DNA of 51,605 bases from Candidatus Stahliibacteriota bacterium (GTDB lineage Bacteria > Hydrothermota > UBA3072), in contig SOIB01000061.1 of assembly GCA_004377355.1 (NCBI GenBank), positions 1 to 51,605 on the forward strand, read 5' to 3'. Made by a program: the position numbers and the translations under genes. Position 1 is the first letter of the stretch, and every line of letters begins with the position of its first letter. The notes beneath the pieces are model-generated. The model saw nothing but the letters and a program-made list of their open reading frames with translations, made no database searches and was not told where the DNA came from. This document shows positions 1-8,650 of this stretch, one piece after another.

Positions 1-80
1 ACTCCTTTTTCTTTTAAGAAATTCTTAACCATTGTGCAATATGGACAATGTGGTGTCGAATATACTATAACCTTTGTCAT
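1..80 (-). CDS. Glutaredoxin-like protein, 3' end beyond window
   Basis: The minus strand from position 80 reads MTKVIVYSTPHCPYCTMV and on to the window edge, 26 codons with no stop. The beta strand followed by a CPYC redox motif (residues 12-15) is the start of a glutaredoxin/NrdH-type thiol-disulfide oxidoreductase of the thioredoxin fold. A good ribosome binding site (AGGAGTG) lies just upstream of the ATG. It is the last visible gene of a minus-strand redox group behind the AhpD-like and flavin reductase genes. The C-terminal part is outside the window, so the subfamily cannot be fixed. Confidence 0.85.
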   Translation of the reverse strand, partial: MTKVIVYSTPHCPYCTMVKNFLKEKG

Positions 81-150
81 CTTCACTCCTTTACTTTTCT
101 TTCTTCATCTCATCCCACAACTTAAGTGCAAGCCTTGGGTGTGGGTTTGT

Positions 151-708
151 TTAAAATTTATAGCCTTGTAACTCTTTGGATGTAAAATTTACTCCAAGCC
201 CCGAAGCAATACGGTTTACAAAATTGAAGTAACTTGTGATCAGATTTATATCCAGTATATCTTTATCAGAAAAGTCTGATTTACGAAGAATTTCAATGTC
301 CTCACGGGTAATCTTATCGGGTGCTTTTGTCAGTTTGTAGGCATATTCAAGCATTTTCTTAATTTTTGAAGGAAATTTAGTCGATGCAAAATTCTTGATT
401 GCTTTTTCAAGTTGTTTTTTATCTTTTAAAAAATGATTTAATGCCTCACTATGATGCACCATACAATATTCGCAGTTATTAGCAGCAGAAACGACGACAG
501 CAATCAGTTCTCTAAGTTCTCTCGAAAGGTTAGAATCTCCAAACATAAGATTTAAATAGAGGTCTAAATGAGACTTCATTGTTTTTGGATTTAAACTATG
601 AACTTTCATTATATTTGAAATCTTTCCACGTTTTTCTTTTATTCTCTCATAAATATCCTTTAACTCACCCTTTGCTTCTTTTTCATCAATCGTATTAATC
701 CAGGCCAT
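151..708 (-). CDS. AhpD-like / carboxymuconolactone decarboxylase family protein (peroxidase-related)
   Basis: This 185-residue protein looks like the peroxidase-related AhpD-like family. It carries the redox and proton-relay motif EYCMVHH at about residues 80-86, where the family normally has ExxCxxCH; here only one Cys of the pair is visible. Members are small all-helical alkylhydroperoxidase-type proteins, often of unknown substrate. It sits between a flavin reductase and a glutaredoxin on the same strand, which fits a peroxide or thiol redox role. Oddity: after its TAA stop the same frame runs on for 19 codons (to position 91) and ends exactly at the glutaredoxin ribosome binding site, so the gene may once have been longer. 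Function is inferred from the family only. Confidence 0.8.
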   Translation of the reverse strand: MAWINTIDEKEAKGELKDIYERIKEKRGKISNIMKVHSLNPKTMKSHLDLYLNLMFGDSNLSRELRELIAVVVSAANNCEYCMVHHSEALNHFLKDKKQLEKAIKNFASTKFPSKIKKMLEYAYKLTKAPDKITREDIEILRKSDFSDKDILDINLITSYFNFVNRIASGLGVNFTSKELQGYKF

Positions 709-743
709 TCTTTATAATCTCCTTTCAAGTTAATTTACTTTAT

Positions 744-1253
744 TCATGCTATAAGACATTTTATAATTTCCCCTATATAAATTCTATGGTAGTTTTCCTC
801 TGGATAATGCTCCATTATATCTGATTCAATAAAATGTGTATGGTCTAAATCTTGGTAATATATCTTCTTACATTCTAACACCAATTTGGCTTCAGCGAAA
901 TAAACAGTTCCAGTAAATCCTTCTAATGGTGTAATACCTGTCATGCTTACCTTATCAACATCTCTACCCGAGTTTGTGCCACAGAATTGTAAAACATCTC
1001 TATATTCTTCATTAAAGAACGAAAGAGAAAAAAAGTCTGACTTTTCCATAAAATTATATGTATAACGTGAAGGCCTTATAAAACAAAAACATATTCTTTT
1101 ATTCCAGAGCACACCCAATCCACCCCAGCTTGCGGTCATAGTATTAAAAGAATCAATTGTCCCGGCTGTTATTAACATCCATTTTTCACCAATAAGTTCA
1201 AAAACATTCTCATCCAGAGTATTTGGATCTATCTCTTTAAAATCATTCTCCAT
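744..1253 (-). CDS. Flavin reductase-like (FMN-binding split barrel) protein
   Basis: This 169-residue protein has the flavin reductase-like split-barrel pattern: an N-terminal strand with NTMTASWGGLG, then a segment around FIRPSRYTYNF typical of the FMN/NAD(P)H-binding region. Family members are cytoplasmic and bind FMN; they reduce flavins or act as partners of oxygenases and redox proteins. The start has an AGGAG-type site (from TTGGAGGAAAT). A possible promoter lies just upstream (1275-1302). It heads a minus-strand group with the AhpD-like gene and glutaredoxin. The substrate cannot be read from the sequence. Confidence 0.85.
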   Translation of the reverse strand: MENDFKEIDPNTLDENVFELIGEKWMLITAGTIDSFNTMTASWGGLGVLWNKRICFCFIRPSRYTYNFMEKSDFFSLSFFNEEYRDVLQFCGTNSGRDVDKVSMTGITPLEGFTGTVYFAEAKLVLECKKIYYQDLDHTHFIESDIMEHYPEENYHRIYIGEIIKCLIA

Positions 1254-1274
1254 ATTTCCTCCAATTTTGCAAAT

Positions 1275-1302
1275 ATACTATTTAGATGAGATAAAGAGTC
1301 AA
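1275..1302 (-). promoter_or_regulatory. Candidate sigma70-type promoter for the redox operon
   Basis: On the minus strand TTGACT (1302-1297) is followed after 16 bases by TAGTAT (1280-1275). The predicted transcription start is about 15 bases upstream of the flavin reductase ATG at 1253 and leaves room for its ribosome binding site. The -10 is only a 4/6 match. Confidence 0.45.
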
Positions 1303-1317
1303 GGGAAGGATATTAAA

Positions 1318-1341
1318 TCTCTCGCAAAGTAGCAAAGGATA
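1318..1341 (+). repeat. Copy of CGCAAAG-type intergenic repeat
   Basis: The stretch TCTCTCGCAAAGTAGCAAAG resembles two longer copies at 11268-11290 (same strand) and 11471-11502 (opposite strand). All are in non-coding DNA. This copy lies between the flavin reductase promoter and the M23 peptidase stop. Confidence 0.5.
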
Positions 1342-1403
1342 AAAAATAGGAAATTTAATTTTTTTAAATAATTTATTATAAATATTTACCTAATACCTAA
1401 GGC

Positions 1404-3146
1404 TTAATACCCCTTATAGAATTCCCATTCGCCAGATGCTTCATTTCCCTGTTTATCCTTTAGAAAGATGCGAAGGGTATGTTTATCTCCCGAGATTTCT
1501 TCTGGATACTCATGTATTAATCTATCCATCTCTGGATCGTATCTAAAAACCGTAGGTTTTTCATCAATTAAGGTTTTAATAGAGAAAAAATCTATACCTG
1601 AAAGAGAATCGCTAACATGAACAATGATTGGAGTGTTTGAATTTAAATAACTCTTCTTGAGGAAAATGCTCGGTGGAACTGTATCCACAAGGCAAGTAAA
1701 TGTTCCAAAGTTGTCAATAGTTGTTATAAGTTTGTTACCTTCCAAATATGTTTCGCAGTATTTCCACTCCGATTCAAGTAATTCGTAGATTGAATAAGAA
1801 TTAGGTTCAAAAGGTGCCTTAATCTCCATAGTAATTCTACCATTTAACGGAATAGGAGGTTCCCAGACCCATTTAATAGGTTTCCCCCTTGACACCTTAA
1901 CAGAAATAAGAGAGGTATTAAGAATCGCATCATTAGATGGATATATAATGCATCTTGAATCCGGTGATTTATATAAAGGATGTCTTTTAACATCAATATT
2001 CCAGACTAAGATTGAATCTCCTGATTTAACTATCTTGCCTATTTTACTCGCTTCAATCCAGCCTAAGGAATTATCCTTCCTCAATAATATCCCATTTGTA
2101 AATATTGTAAAATTTAGAAAATTTTCATATCCTCTTTTAAAATGGCAATAGTTGCGTGCGTTTGAATCTCCTAAAAAGATAGATATCTTTGATTCGTTAG
2201 ATGCTGCATCTTTTACTATTATAGATACAAGACCATGGTCCTTTGTTGTTAATATGCCATCCCTTCCCTCGTAAAAGGGAAGGTCATTACCCAAAACGGT
2301 AAATAGTCTACGGAACTTCCTACCAGTCCTTACCCTATTGGTAAAGTCAAACTCAAATCTGGAATCACCAGCGTGTGTGTAAGAGAATCGATCATAATAT
2401 TCCTTCCTAACGAGTTTTCCACCTATATATAGTTCTATCTCCTTGGGGCTCAGTAACCCTGAATGCCAATTCACTTTATCATAGGTCTCTATCTCTAATC
2501 CAACACGACCTTTTATACATACACTTGGTGTATCCCGTCCTGTATGAAAGATTGCACCCAGGTGAGAACCACATATTGTTGATGTATCGTCAAGGGGAAC
2601 AAACCGTATTGCATAAATCTCTGGTGGAATGTTATCAGGGATAGAAAATCCCCTGATGAGTGGATCTACAGGATTATTCTCCGTATCCCTCATCTCAAAA
2701 TGTAGGTGTGGTGTATAACACCCTGAACGCCCTGATATCCCTATTATCTCTCCCTTCTTAACCGGTATTTCTCCTTTTTTGAACCATATATCAACTTCAT
2801 AAGTTAATTTTTTTAGCTGTTCTTCTCTAACTCTTTTTTTAATAGATTTTGAGAAACTTGAAAGGTGAGCATAGACGAATACCCTTTCCAGAGAATCCTT
2901 AATGTATATAGCTTTACCATATCCCCATGGAGAGGTTCTCATTCTCATAACCCAGCCATCTGAAACCGAATATACCTCTTTACCTGTTTCTTCTGTAGGT
3001 AGATCAATACCCGCATGAACATGACCTTCTCTCCATTCCCCAAAAGTGGATGTCAGCCCCAACTTCTCTTTAAGAGGCCATCCCGCCCCTATAAATAATA
3101 GAGAAAGCATTAACAGAGTGATTCTTACCTTATTTGTTACCTTCAT
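1404..3146 (-). CDS. M23 (LytM-type) metallopeptidase, secreted
   Basis: This is a 580-residue protein counting from the ATG at 3146, which has AAAGG seven bases upstream and opens with a clean signal peptide (MKVTNKVRITLLMLSLL). The peptidase domain lies at about residues 35-165 and keeps the zinc and active-site residues: H44/D48 in HAGID, H94 in YAHLSSF, and H147/H149 in HLHFE. It probably cuts peptidoglycan peptides or acts as an envelope adaptor. The remaining 400 residues look beta-rich and Ig-like, with no match I recognise. It overlaps the end of the DUF89 gene by 17 bases and is the last gene of the Nudix-Mrp-DUF89-M23 group. Confidence 0.88.
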   Translation of the reverse strand: MKVTNKVRITLLMLSLLFIGAGWPLKEKLGLTSTFGEWREGHVHAGIDLPTEETGKEVYSVSDGWVMRMRTSPWGYGKAIYIKDSLERVFVYAHLSSFSKSIKKRVREEQLKKLTYEVDIWFKKGEIPVKKGEIIGISGRSGCYTPHLHFEMRDTENNPVDPLIRGFSIPDNIPPEIYAIRFVPLDDTSTICGSHLGAIFHTGRDTPSVCIKGRVGLEIETYDKVNWHSGLLSPKEIELYIGGKLVRKEYYDRFSYTHAGDSRFEFDFTNRVRTGRKFRRLFTVLGNDLPFYEGRDGILTTKDHGLVSIIVKDAASNESKISIFLGDSNARNYCHFKRGYENFLNFTIFTNGILLRKDNSLGWIEASKIGKIVKSGDSILVWNIDVKRHPLYKSPDSRCIIYPSNDAILNTSLISVKVSRGKPIKWVWEPPIPLNGRITMEIKAPFEPNSYSIYELLESEWKYCETYLEGNKLITTIDNFGTFTCLVDTVPPSIFLKKSYLNSNTPIIVHVSDSLSGIDFFSIKTLIDEKPTVFRYDPEMDRLIHEYPEEISGDKHTLRIFLKDKQGNEASGEWEFYKGY

Positions 3147-3987
3147 TGATATGCCTTTTAAGCACAATTGCTTGCTCTTTTACTCCAATGTCCTGTGCAA
3201 TCACAGGGCACTTTGCTTTTATAAGAAAGTATATTTCTCTTTCTACCTCTGAAAGAGTTTCATAATTCCCCTGCCCTTTTGATATTACCAAATCAGCTTT
3301 TTTAAGAAATCTTAGAAATTGTTTATTACAAAGAGAAAGGATTGTCCCTGGTGCGGGTGAACCAGAGGAAATTATCCTCGCAACCTCACCAATTCCAGAA
3401 CGCTCTGCATCCTCTTTTGTAACATCATTTATTATAGGTTCCTCCCGAACAACATAGACTACATCCCCTTCCATCTCTTCTATCAGAACCCTGTCAAATA
3501 CAGTCTCACCCGCATTATCTCCGATGTAAAGGATTGTCTTTGCATCATTAAGGGATTTCTTAAACGGTTCGTAATCAAGAATTGCAAAACGAACCTCCAT
3601 TGTTTCTTTTAGTGTCTCTTCAACATCAAAATCATTGCCTACTCCAAAGTCTATGATATTACCAGCTATTGCGACTCGAATAGCTGAAAGTAGAGGATCT
3701 TTAGAATCCTCAACAATCTTTTTTAATTTTGGATATAGAGTAAGTGAATAACTTATATATTCGTTCTTTATGTGCTTAAATGGGTCCTTTACTCCTGAAC
3801 TCTCCCTTATAACTTTATAAATCTCCAGAGCTATTTCAGGAGGGGAAGCTTCCAATGGAATATCTGGAATAATCCTTGCTATCTCGTTAAGAATCTTCTT
3901 CTGCTCATCAGGACCTAGTCCAGCGATCCTGGCAGCTGTAAGCCCCTGTTTAAAAAAACAAGGTATACATTCAAGATAGGTTTTCAT
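3130..3987 (-). CDS. DUF89 / ARMT1-like metal-dependent phosphatase family protein
   Basis: This 285-residue protein belongs to the DUF89 damage-control phosphatase family. It has the N-terminal ECIPCF motif (C7, C10) of the prokaryotic subfamily with paired cysteines, the metal-site GN/D region near 109-120, and the GDNAGE signature at 156-161, followed by SKGQGNYE near 245. Characterised relatives are cobalt- or nickel-dependent phosphatases acting on damaged or excess phosphometabolites; the substrate here is unknown. The start overlaps the end of the Mrp-like gene by 4 bases (ATGA), so the two are probably translated together. The end overlaps the M23 gene. Confidence 0.85.
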   Translation of the reverse strand: MKTYLECIPCFFKQGLTAARIAGLGPDEQKKILNEIARIIPDIPLEASPPEIALEIYKVIRESSGVKDPFKHIKNEYISYSLTLYPKLKKIVEDSKDPLLSAIRVAIAGNIIDFGVGNDFDVEETLKETMEVRFAILDYEPFKKSLNDAKTILYIGDNAGETVFDRVLIEEMEGDVVYVVREEPIINDVTKEDAERSGIGEVARIISSGSPAPGTILSLCNKQFLRFLKKADLVISKGQGNYETLSEVEREIYFLIKAKCPVIAQDIGVKEQAIVLKRHINEGNK

Positions 3988-4811
3988 GAGAGTTTGAGAA
4001 TATTAAACACATTATCGATAATCCGTTTATATGCCTTTGCCACACTTGAATCCGGATATTCTGTTATATATGGCATTCCTGTATCTGTTGCTTCTACAAC
4101 CTTAGGCTCTATAGGAATGCTGCCAAGAAAAGGAATACCCATTTCACTCGCTACCCTTTCCCCACCTCCTTCTTTAAAAAGAGCGATTTTTTCTCCACAT
4201 TTAGGGCAGATAAGTCCACTCATATTTTCTACAATTCCTAGTATCTTTAAATTGAGTTTTTGTGCAAAAGTTACTGACTTTCTAACGTCAAGGATTGAAA
4301 TCTCCTGGGGAGTTGTAACAATTATTGCACTTGTAACCGGAACTAACTGAGCCATAGATAATGGCTCATCCCCTGTTCCTGGAGGAGCGTCAACAATCAA
4401 CCAATCAAGAGCACCCCACTGGATATCTTTCAGGAATTGCTCAATAACCTTCATCTTGAGTGGACCCCTCCAAATTATTGCTTCTTTTTTATCCGGGAGA
4501 AGGAATCCCATTGAAGCAAGCTTTAGATTATCATTAATTATAACAGGTTCAATCCTGTTATCTTTAGATACTTCCATATGTTCTTTATCTACTCCAAGCA
4601 TCAAGGGTAGATTTGGTCCGTGTATATCTATATCTAAAAGACCAACTTTGTAACCTTTTTTGGCTAAACTAAGAGCAAGATTACTGGCTATAGTACTCTT
4701 CCCAACACCTCCCTTTCCACTCATTACCATTATAATATTCCTAACTTCCTTTAGATTCTCCTTTATTAAACTCCTCGAATCTTTTGCTTCATTACCTATT
4801 TCCTGCATCAA
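3984..4811 (-). CDS. Mrp/NBP35-type P-loop ATPase, Fe-S cluster carrier
   Basis: This 275-residue protein carries the deviant Walker A of the Mrp/MinD class (SGKGGVGKST, residues 31-40), DAPPGTGDE at 141-149, and the C-terminal C202-x-x-C205 pair (CPKCG) that lets Mrp/ApbC/Nbp35 proteins bridge a transferable 4Fe-4S cluster in a dimer. Family knowledge points to Fe-S cluster assembly or delivery in the cytoplasm. It has a good upstream ribosome binding site (GGAGGTTTTG). It is coupled to the DUF89 gene. Confidence 0.9.
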   Translation of the reverse strand: MMQEIGNEAKDSRSLIKENLKEVRNIIMVMSGKGGVGKSTIASNLALSLAKKGYKVGLLDIDIHGPNLPLMLGVDKEHMEVSKDNRIEPVIINDNLKLASMGFLLPDKKEAIIWRGPLKMKVIEQFLKDIQWGALDWLIVDAPPGTGDEPLSMAQLVPVTSAIIVTTPQEISILDVRKSVTFAQKLNLKILGIVENMSGLICPKCGEKIALFKEGGGERVASEMGIPFLGSIPIEPKVVEATDTGMPYITEYPDSSVAKAYKRIIDNVFNILKLS

Positions 4812-4847
4812 AACCTCCTTTCATTTATTGTCTTGCCACAAGATTAC

Positions 4848-4880
4848 AGGTTTCAAGGGTTCAAGTATTCAAGAGTTCAA
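4848..4880 (+). repeat. Short degenerate TTCAAG repeat
   Basis: TTCAAG or TCAAG recurs about every 8-10 bases (TTTCAAGGGTTCAAGTATTC, then AAGAGTTCAAG) in the spacer between the Mrp and Nudix genes, running into the last codon of the Nudix gene. It resembles in style the word-like repeats at the right end of the window. Confidence 0.45.
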
Positions 4881-5386
4881 GTTGTGAATGTTTCGATAGC
4901 TCTTTTTAGAATCCTCAAGTGGCTTTCAAATGGAATAAGAGGTAAATTATTTACTGGGAAAAATTTAACCTCAAGGGTATCACTCCCAGCTCTCAGTTCT
5001 CCTCCAATTATTTCTATCTCATAACCAATCACAAGGACATTACCATAAATGGAACTCTCCTCATTATCCACATCTAAAAGCCTCTTTACTCTTCCGTGTA
5101 GTCCTGTTTCCTCTTCGAGTTCTCTAATACAACCTTCCACAGGACTCTCGTCATCCTCGAGGAATCCAGAAGGAAGAGCCCACTTACCAATATCAGGTGC
5201 CACACCTCTTTTTATAAGAAGCACACAATCGTCCTTTCTCACCACACAAGCCACCGAGGGAAGTGGGTTTTTATAGTGGACCCATCCGCAATCTGGACAA
5301 CAGTAACGCTTCTTACCCTCAATTTCTTTCTTTTCTAAGTTCCTACCACATTTGATACAATATCGTACTGGTATTTTATCATTCAC
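4877..5386 (-). CDS. Nudix hydrolase with N-terminal zinc ribbon
   Basis: From the GTG at 5386 this is a 169-residue protein. It has two Cys pairs (CIKCG and CCPDCG) forming a zinc ribbon, then a Nudix fold whose box runs from GFLEDDESP to RELEEETGL and keeps the G, E, RE and EE metal-binding positions. NudC-like family members hydrolyse NDP-X compounds such as NADH or capped nucleotides; the substrate here is not determined. The frame stays open upstream to 5476, but that extension overlaps the promoter region of the divergent gene and looks non-coding. The GTG has no strong ribosome binding site, so the start is uncertain. Confidence 0.85.
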   Translation of the reverse strand: MNDKIPVRYCIKCGRNLEKKEIEGKKRYCCPDCGWVHYKNPLPSVACVVRKDDCVLLIKRGVAPDIGKWALPSGFLEDDESPVEGCIRELEEETGLHGRVKRLLDVDNEESSIYGNVLVIGYEIEIIGGELRAGSDTLEVKFFPVNNLPLIPFESHLRILKRAIETFTT

Positions 5387-5469
5387 TTCGAATCCATAAT
5401 ATGAGTCTTTTAGATAAGTGCAAGGGAAGAAAACAGCAATGAACACAGAATTTGAGGATTCGAGGGGCA

Positions 5470-5498
5470 TTGACAAATGTATGGTAGAAACTTACAGT
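5470..5498 (+). promoter_or_regulatory. Candidate promoter for the G1P dehydrogenase - lipid A operon
   Basis: TTGACA (5470-5475), 17-base spacer, TACAGT (5493-5498). Transcription would start about 6 bases before the ATG at 5511. This supports the inner start of the downstream gene over the farther one at 5418. Confidence 0.5.
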
Positions 5499-5510
5499 AA
5501 TAGGAGAAAA

Positions 5511-6566
5511 ATGTCGCTTATATCCAGGGTAGTTGATATACCATTATTTTTACATATTGAAAGTGAATGCATTGAGAAGATAGGAGACATCCTCTCACAA
5601 AATAATCTATTATTTAAGAATGTGTTGCTACTTTCAGGGGACACAACATTCAAGGCTGCAGGCAGGAGGGTGGTTGATATACTTACGGGTCTGGGTAAAA
5701 GTGTTGATGTAATGAGGATTCCAGACTCTACCATCGAAACTGCAGAGAGGGTTAGAGCTTCCATAAAAGACTCAAATTACAACGTTGTAATCGGTGTCGG
5801 AGGTGGAAAGGTTATTGATGTTGGAAAATACGCATCAAACCTGGAAGGAATAAACTTTATTTCGATACCAACGACTGTTGCCAATGATGGAATATGTTCT
5901 CCTGTATCGGTGATATCATACAAAAAGGAAAAGAGGAGCATAATAACAAAGACACCCATAGGAGTTATAGCTGACCTTTCAATAATAAAAGATGCTCCAA
6001 TAAGAATGATTAGAGCAGGAATTGGGGATCTCCTATCAAACATATCCGCAGTCAAGGACTGGGAATTAGCCCGTGAAATCAAAGGGGATAATTTTGATGA
6101 ATTTGCATGTTTACTATCAAGCAGGGCAGCAGAATCTGTTTTAATTTCGGATTCCAATGATATCCTATCTTTAGAATTTTTAAACAAGCTGGTTGGAAGT
6201 CTCACCTTAAGTGGCATTTCAATGGGTATAGCAGGATCAAGCAAACCCGCAAGTGGCGCAGAGCATAAATTCAGTCATGCTCTTGATGTCATTTCCAAAA
6301 ATCCTGCCCTCCACGGTGAACAGACAAGCCTTGGGCTTATTATTGCTACATACCTTAGAGGAGATGATTGGGAACGTTTTGTTTCAATATTCGGACACTG
6401 GGGTATACCAACGAAAGCAAAAGAATTGAATATTTCAAAAGAAGAGGTGGTAAAAGCTCTAATTTTTGCTCCAAAGACAAGACCAGATCGCTATACCATC
6501 CTGGAACATATTAAAATCAATGAAAAAAAAGCCATAGAAGCGGCTGAAAAAACTGGTGTAATCTAA
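5511..6566 (+). CDS. Glycerol-1-phosphate dehydrogenase (EgsA/AraM-like)
   Basis: From the ATG at 5511 (AGGAG four bases upstream) this is a 351-residue member of the iron-containing alcohol dehydrogenase/G1PDH superfamily. Seen: NAD(P)-binding GVGGGKVIDVGKYAS (95-109), IPTTVANDGICSP (119-131), and candidate zinc ligands D173 (GIGDLLS), H252 (AEHKFSH) and H268 (LHGE). The pattern fits EgsA/AraM, which reduces dihydroxyacetone phosphate to sn-glycerol-1-phosphate, better than glycerol dehydrogenase. In archaea this makes the ether-lipid backbone; in Bacillus AraM serves heptaprenylglyceryl phosphate. It is first in an operon with lipid A genes. No GGGP synthase is in the window, so the product's use is unknown. 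Confidence 0.85.
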   Translation: MSLISRVVDIPLFLHIESECIEKIGDILSQNNLLFKNVLLLSGDTTFKAAGRRVVDILTGLGKSVDVMRIPDSTIETAERVRASIKDSNYNVVIGVGGGKVIDVGKYASNLEGINFISIPTTVANDGICSPVSVISYKKEKRSIITKTPIGVIADLSIIKDAPIRMIRAGIGDLLSNISAVKDWELAREIKGDNFDEFACLLSSRAAESVLISDSNDILSLEFLNKLVGSLTLSGISMGIAGSSKPASGAEHKFSHALDVISKNPALHGEQTSLGLIIATYLRGDDWERFVSIFGHWGIPTKAKELNISKEEVVKALIFAPKTRPDRYTILEHIKINEKKAIEAAEKTGVI

Positions 6567-6581
6567 TAATGTGAGGTATTC

Positions 6582-7547
6582 ATGATAAAAAGTGGTGTAA
6601 TTGGTGTAGGACATATGGGTAAACATCATGCACGTATTCTCGCTGAAATCCCTGAATGTGAGTTAATTGGTGTCTGTGATATAGATAAGGATAAGGGTCA
6701 AAAGATTGCTACGGAGTATAACTGTACATATCATGGCAATATAAAAGAACTATTGTCAAAGACTGATGCTGTTATAATTGCAACTCCGACAAATACTCAT
6801 CGAAAAATTACAATTGAAGCCCTCAACAAAGGAAACCATGTGTTGGTTGAGAAACCTATATCACTTGATTTAAAAGAGGCGGATGAGATAATAACTGCTG
6901 CTTCACGTAATAATCTCATCCTCCAGGTTGGACATATAGAACGTTTTAACCCAGCAATCCTGGCTTCAAAAAAGGTGGTCCAGAACCCCCTCTTCATTGA
7001 AGCACACCGCCTTTCCCCATTTTATGGTAGAGGAGTTGATGTTTCCGTTGTCCTGGATCTTATGGTTCACGATTTAGATATAATACTTAATTACGTTAAG
7101 AGTCCTGTCAAACATATATCAGCAGGTGGCGTTCCAGTACTCACAAACTATATCGATATTGCAAATGCAAGGCTTGAATTTGAGAATGGAGCTATAGCTA
7201 ATATAACTGCATCCCGAATATCTCTAATGAAATTAAGAAAAATTCGTTTCTGGCAGAAATATTCGTATGTTTCTGTGGATACATTGAACAGGAAAGTAGG
7301 GGTATTTTACAGAGAAATAAACAATGGACAACCTGAGATAAAAGAAGAAGATATAAACGTCCCAACTGATGAACCATTACTACTTCAAAATCAATCATTT
7401 ATTGATGCATGCATTGGAAAAAAGGATATCGAGTTTACTCCAGAGGAAGCAAAGGCTTCACTTGCCCTCGCACATAAAATTCTAGATAAGATTGTAAGCA
7501 GAGCAAAAAAATTAGATTTTAAACTGGAGCGTGAAGAATATCCCTGA
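6582..7547 (+). CDS. Gfo/Idh/MocA family oxidoreductase, possibly UDP-GlcNAc 3-dehydrogenase (GnnA-like)
   Basis: This 321-residue protein has an N-terminal Rossmann fold (GVIGVGHMGKHHARI near residues 5-19) and the family EKPISLDLKEAD motif. It ends in TGATG with the lpxB start, so it is translationally coupled to lpxB. In many Gram-negative genomes a Gfo/Idh/MocA gene sits directly before lpxB, and GnnA of this family oxidises UDP-GlcNAc at C3 on the way to 3-amino lipid A. That role is inferred from context; the partner transaminase GnnB is not in the window, so another sugar substrate is possible. Confidence 0.85.
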   Translation: MIKSGVIGVGHMGKHHARILAEIPECELIGVCDIDKDKGQKIATEYNCTYHGNIKELLSKTDAVIIATPTNTHRKITIEALNKGNHVLVEKPISLDLKEADEIITAASRNNLILQVGHIERFNPAILASKKVVQNPLFIEAHRLSPFYGRGVDVSVVLDLMVHDLDIILNYVKSPVKHISAGGVPVLTNYIDIANARLEFENGAIANITASRISLMKLRKIRFWQKYSYVSVDTLNRKVGVFYREINNGQPEIKEEDINVPTDEPLLLQNQSFIDACIGKKDIEFTPEEAKASLALAHKILDKIVSRAKKLDFKLEREEYP

Positions 7548-8650
7548 TGAAAGCATTATTCATTGCAGGTGAGACCTCAGGCGACATTCATGCTTCCAAC
7601 CTAATTAATTCATTAAAAAAGATAAATCCTGAAATACAATTTATAGGAATCGGCGGAGAAAAAATGACTGAGGTTGGTGTCAATATAATTTATCCAGCTG
7701 AGAGGATAAGCGTACTAGGTTTTAGTGAAGTTATAAGTAAAATCTCCTGTATAAAAGAAGCCCGTAGAGAAATTTCCAAGGTTGTGAGAAGACAGCAGCT
7801 CGACTTTGCTGTTACCGTTGATTTTCCTGGATTCAATATTCCAATTGCAAGATACTTAAATAATAATGGTATTCCAGTTTTTTATTTTATAACACCACAG
7901 GTATGGGCATGGGGAGCCTGGAGAGTGAAGCACCTCCGAAAATACTTTAAGCATCTTTTCGTTATCCTCCCATTTGAAGAAAAATTCTTTAAAAGTGAAT
8001 CAATAAACGTTAGTTTCCTGGGAAACCCTATACTGGATATTGCAATAGCACCTGGAGAACTAAAAAAGAAAGATCTCCCGGATTCAGAGCTTCTCATCTC
8101 CCTTCTACCTGGGTCCAGGGAATCGGAAATAAAGAGGCTTTTCGCTCCAATGCTTGCTGCCTATAATCTTTTCAAAAATAAGCATCCAGAAAGTGCTGCA
8201 GTAGTAGCCCTTCACAATAAAAACCTACTCCCGCTTGTAGAGAGGATAGGTGGTGAACATCTGGTTGACATACCTGTATTCTGCGGAAAAACCTATGATA
8301 TACTAAATCTTTCCAATCTTGCTATTGTTACATCTGGGACAGCAACAATTGAAGCTGGTATCTTCAACACTCCAATGGTAATTATTTACAAATTATCCTT
8401 CATATCCTGGATAATCGCAAGAATACTTGCTCGTGTAAAGAATTTCGGTTTGATAAATCTTATATTTTCTAAAGATGTAGTCCCGGAACTCCTTCAGGGA
8501 GAAGTTAATCCACAAAATATTAGTAGAGCACTCGAAGAGGTTCACAGCAATAGATTTAAAATAATGGATAAGTTTAGTGAATTGAAATATCTATTAGGTA
8601 ATAAGGGGTGCTATGATAGGATCGCTAATTCACTCCTTTCTATGGTTTAG
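7547..8650 (+). CDS. lpxB: Lipid-A-disaccharide synthase
   Basis: This 367-residue protein matches LpxB over its whole length: N-terminal AGETSGDIHASNLI, FPGFNIPIARYL, the PQVWAWG motif near 118-124, LPGSRESEIKRL, and TSGTATIEAG near 262-271. It joins UDP-2,3-diacylglucosamine and lipid X into the beta-1,6-linked lipid A disaccharide at the inner membrane. It overlaps its upstream neighbour by one base and the downstream LPLAT gene by 38 bases. Other Raetz-pathway genes are not in the window. Confidence 0.95.
   Translation: MKALFIAGETSGDIHASNLINSLKKINPEIQFIGIGGEKMTEVGVNIIYPAERISVLGFSEVISKISCIKEARREISKVVRRQQLDFAVTVDFPGFNIPIARYLNNNGIPVFYFITPQVWAWGAWRVKHLRKYFKHLFVILPFEEKFFKSESINVSFLGNPILDIAIAPGELKKKDLPDSELLISLLPGSRESEIKRLFAPMLAAYNLFKNKHPESAAVVALHNKNLLPLVERIGGEHLVDIPVFCGKTYDILNLSNLAIVTSGTATIEAGIFNTPMVIIYKLSFISWIIARILARVKNFGLINLIFSKDVVPELLQGEVNPQNISRALEEVHSNRFKIMDKFSELKYLLGNKGCYDRIANSLLSMV

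Noticed and set aside
5387-5476. Upstream extension of the Nudix protein on the minus strand
   Set aside because: The residues before VNDKIPVRYC look random, and the conserved zinc ribbon starts right after the GTG at 5386.
5418-5510. Upstream extension of the G1P dehydrogenase frame
   Set aside because: It overlaps the likely promoter (5470-5498), and the inner ATG at 5511 has a better ribosome binding site and matches the family start.
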